Source: Moritella marina ATCC 15381
GTDB taxonomy: Bacteria > Pseudomonadota > Gammaproteobacteria > Enterobacterales > Moritellaceae
Assembly: GCF_008931805.1 (NCBI RefSeq)
Contig: NZ_CP044399.1
Span: 124,001 to 188,000 of the forward strand
Length of the DNA stretch: 64,000 nucleotides
Direction of reading: 5' to 3'
Shown here: one piece after another, positions 62,985 through 64,000 of the stretch
Layout of the letters: every line of letters starts with the position of its first letter
How positions within the stretch are numbered: position 1 is the first letter of the stretch
Notes under the pieces: model-generated
The model's database searches: none
What the model was told of the DNA's origin: nothing
Seen by the model: the letters and a program-made list of their open reading frames with translations, nothing else
Position numbers and translations under genes: made by a program

Positions 62985-64000
62985 TGGGCTGGATCACTAC
63001 TTGGCAGCGGATAAAACAAAATCCGATGAACCTAAATCGATGGCAAACCTTTAAGCATAATAAACGCGGTTATTGGTCGTTATGGCTGTTTAGCGGATTA
63101 TTTTTATTGAGTCTATGCGCTGAAATTATTGCTAATGATAAGCCGTTGTTAGTGCGTTATAACGACAGCTATTACTTACCTATTTTATATGATTATAGCG
63201 AACTGGAGTTCGGCGGTGAGCTAGATATTCTGGCGGATTACCGTGATGAATATATCCAAGAGATTATTCTTGAACAGGGGGATATGTGGTGGCCGCTGAT
63301 CCCGTTTAGTTATGATACTTTTAATTATGATTTAACCGTACCAGCACCTTCAGCACCCGATATAAACAATTTATTAGGCACGGACGATCAAAGTCGTGAT
63401 GTCTTAGCGCGGCTTATTTATGGTTTTCGTATCTCGGTATTGTTTGCCTTAACGCTGACGATATTTAGTTCGATCATTGGCGTTATTGTCGGCGCGACAC
63501 AGGGCTATTTTGGTGGCCGAATTGATTTGTATGGCCAACGTTTTATCGAGATATGGTCTGGCTTACCTATGCTGTTTTTGTTGATTATTTTAGCTAGTTT
63601 AGTACAGCCTAATTTTTGGTGGTTGTTGGGTATCATGCTGCTGTTTAGTTGGATGGCGCTGGTGGATGTCGTGCGGGCTGAGTTTTTACGTGGACGCCAC
63701 CTCGAGTATGTGATTGCGGCAAAAGCACTGGGACAATCCCATCGAGCGATTATGTTTAAGCATATTCTGCCGAATGCCATGGTGGCGACGATGACGTTTA
63801 TGCCGTTTATTTTTACCGGCGCATTGACTACGTTAACCTCGTTGGACTTTCTAGGTTTTGGCCTTGAGGTGGGCTCGCCTTCGTTAGGTGAATTAATTAA
63901 GCAGGGTAAAAATAACCTGCAAGCACCTTGGTTAGGTATTACGGCATTTGTGTCGATGGGCGTGATTTTGGTATTGCTGGTATTTATTGGTGAAGCGGCA
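62984..64000 (+). CDS. yejE: YejE-type ABC transporter permease, cut by window end
   Basis: The frame starts at ATG 62984 and is open to the end: 339 codons. It has one early membrane segment (about 35-50), a periplasmic part with NDSYYLPILYDYSELEF-like text, then membrane segments, and the EAA loop EYVIAAKALGQSHRAIMFKH near residue 240, followed by the LDFLGFGLEVGSPSLGELI end segment. This is the DppC/YejE family. The ATPase yejF is expected just beyond the window. Confidence 0.95.
   Translation, partial: MGWITTWQRIKQNPMNLNRWQTFKHNKRGYWSLWLFSGLFLLSLCAEIIANDKPLLVRYNDSYYLPILYDYSELEFGGELDILADYRDEYIQEIILEQGDMWWPLIPFSYDTFNYDLTVPAPSAPDINNLLGTDDQSRDVLARLIYGFRISVLFALTLTIFSSIIGVIVGATQGYFGGRIDLYGQRFIEIWSGLPMLFLLIILASLVQPNFWWLLGIMLLFSWMALVDVVRAEFLRGRHLEYVIAAKALGQSHRAIMFKHILPNAMVATMTFMPFIFTGALTTLTSLDFLGFGLEVGSPSLGELIKQGKNNLQAPWLGITAFVSMGVILVLLVFIGEAA

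Noticed and set aside
1-64000. CRISPR arrays, tRNA/rRNA genes, prophage or transposase genes
   Set aside because: No regularly spaced repeats with unique spacers, no tRNA-like cloverleaf and no integrase or transposase frame was seen. Tandem arrays here have no spacers.

Overview
This window is a chromosomal segment of an A+T-rich, Gram-negative gammaproteobacterium. Gene content and order (sfsA-dksA-gluQ-pcnB-folK-panB-panC-panD, gcvR/dapA-bamC, aroF-tyrA/pheA-raiA, hemL/erpA, yejABE) match the Vibrionales/Alteromonadales side of the class. The secreted M9 collagenase, MshA-like pilins, phhAB and many short dispersed and tandem repeats suggest a marine, possibly cold-adapted genus such as Moritella or a relative. 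The genus is an inference. I saw no rRNA, tRNA, CRISPR array, prophage or transposase gene.

Layout. 1-4.1 kb: sprT (cut by the window edge), metK with a tandem MetJ operator, a YfaZ-type porin-like protein, and a ClC chloride-transport protein whose gating glutamate is alanine. 4.5-6.5 kb: transketolase. 6.9-13.7 kb: a long minus-strand housekeeping block, sfsA, dksA, gluQ, pcnB (apparently started at AUU), folK, panB, panC, panD. 13.8-24.1 kb: an unknown exported protein, hrpB, rlmF, a DUF1294 protein, an M23 endopeptidase, arfB, a GNAT enzyme and PBP1b. 24.1-33.7 kb: a small lipoprotein, an outer-membrane barrel, hemL, a DUF6776-like protein, erpA, a two-gene RND efflux system and a DUF423 protein. 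33.8-36.5 kb: a general porin, a TusA-like protein and a PerM-type permease.

36.6-46.8 kb is the most accessory part. It holds phenylalanine hydroxylase with its pterin recycling enzyme (phhA, phhB), a divergent MocR-type regulator with repeated operator-like sites, a small Cys-rich protein, two tandem prepilins, a broken gene, a bcp peroxiredoxin lacking the usual resolving cysteine, a DUF6314 protein, a PepSY membrane protein and a secreted collagenase. The last two each have a good Fur-box-like sequence upstream. The conserved neighbours perM, bcp, gcvR, dapA and bamC frame and interrupt this region, so it looks like a favoured insertion interval.

46.9-64 kb: gcvR, dapA, bamC, a DUF2897-like protein preceded by 14 perfect heptamer repeats, a VanY-type carboxypeptidase overlapping a SelW-like gene, an RluA-family enzyme, transaldolase, the aromatic amino acid genes aroF-tyrA and pheA, raiA, a GGDEF-EAL protein and yejA-yejB-yejE (the last cut by the window end).

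Two themes run through the window. First, aromatic metabolism: aroF, tyrA and pheA make Phe and Tyr, while phhA and phhB turn Phe into Tyr. Second, small-scale repeats: two copies of a roughly 155-165 bp inverted-repeat element in different intergenic regions, plus several short tandem arrays placed on or just after stop codons and before terminators. The strongest leads are the ClC gate substitution, the MocR/phhA operator cluster, the heptamer array, the Fur-linked collagenase and the dispersed inverted-repeat element.
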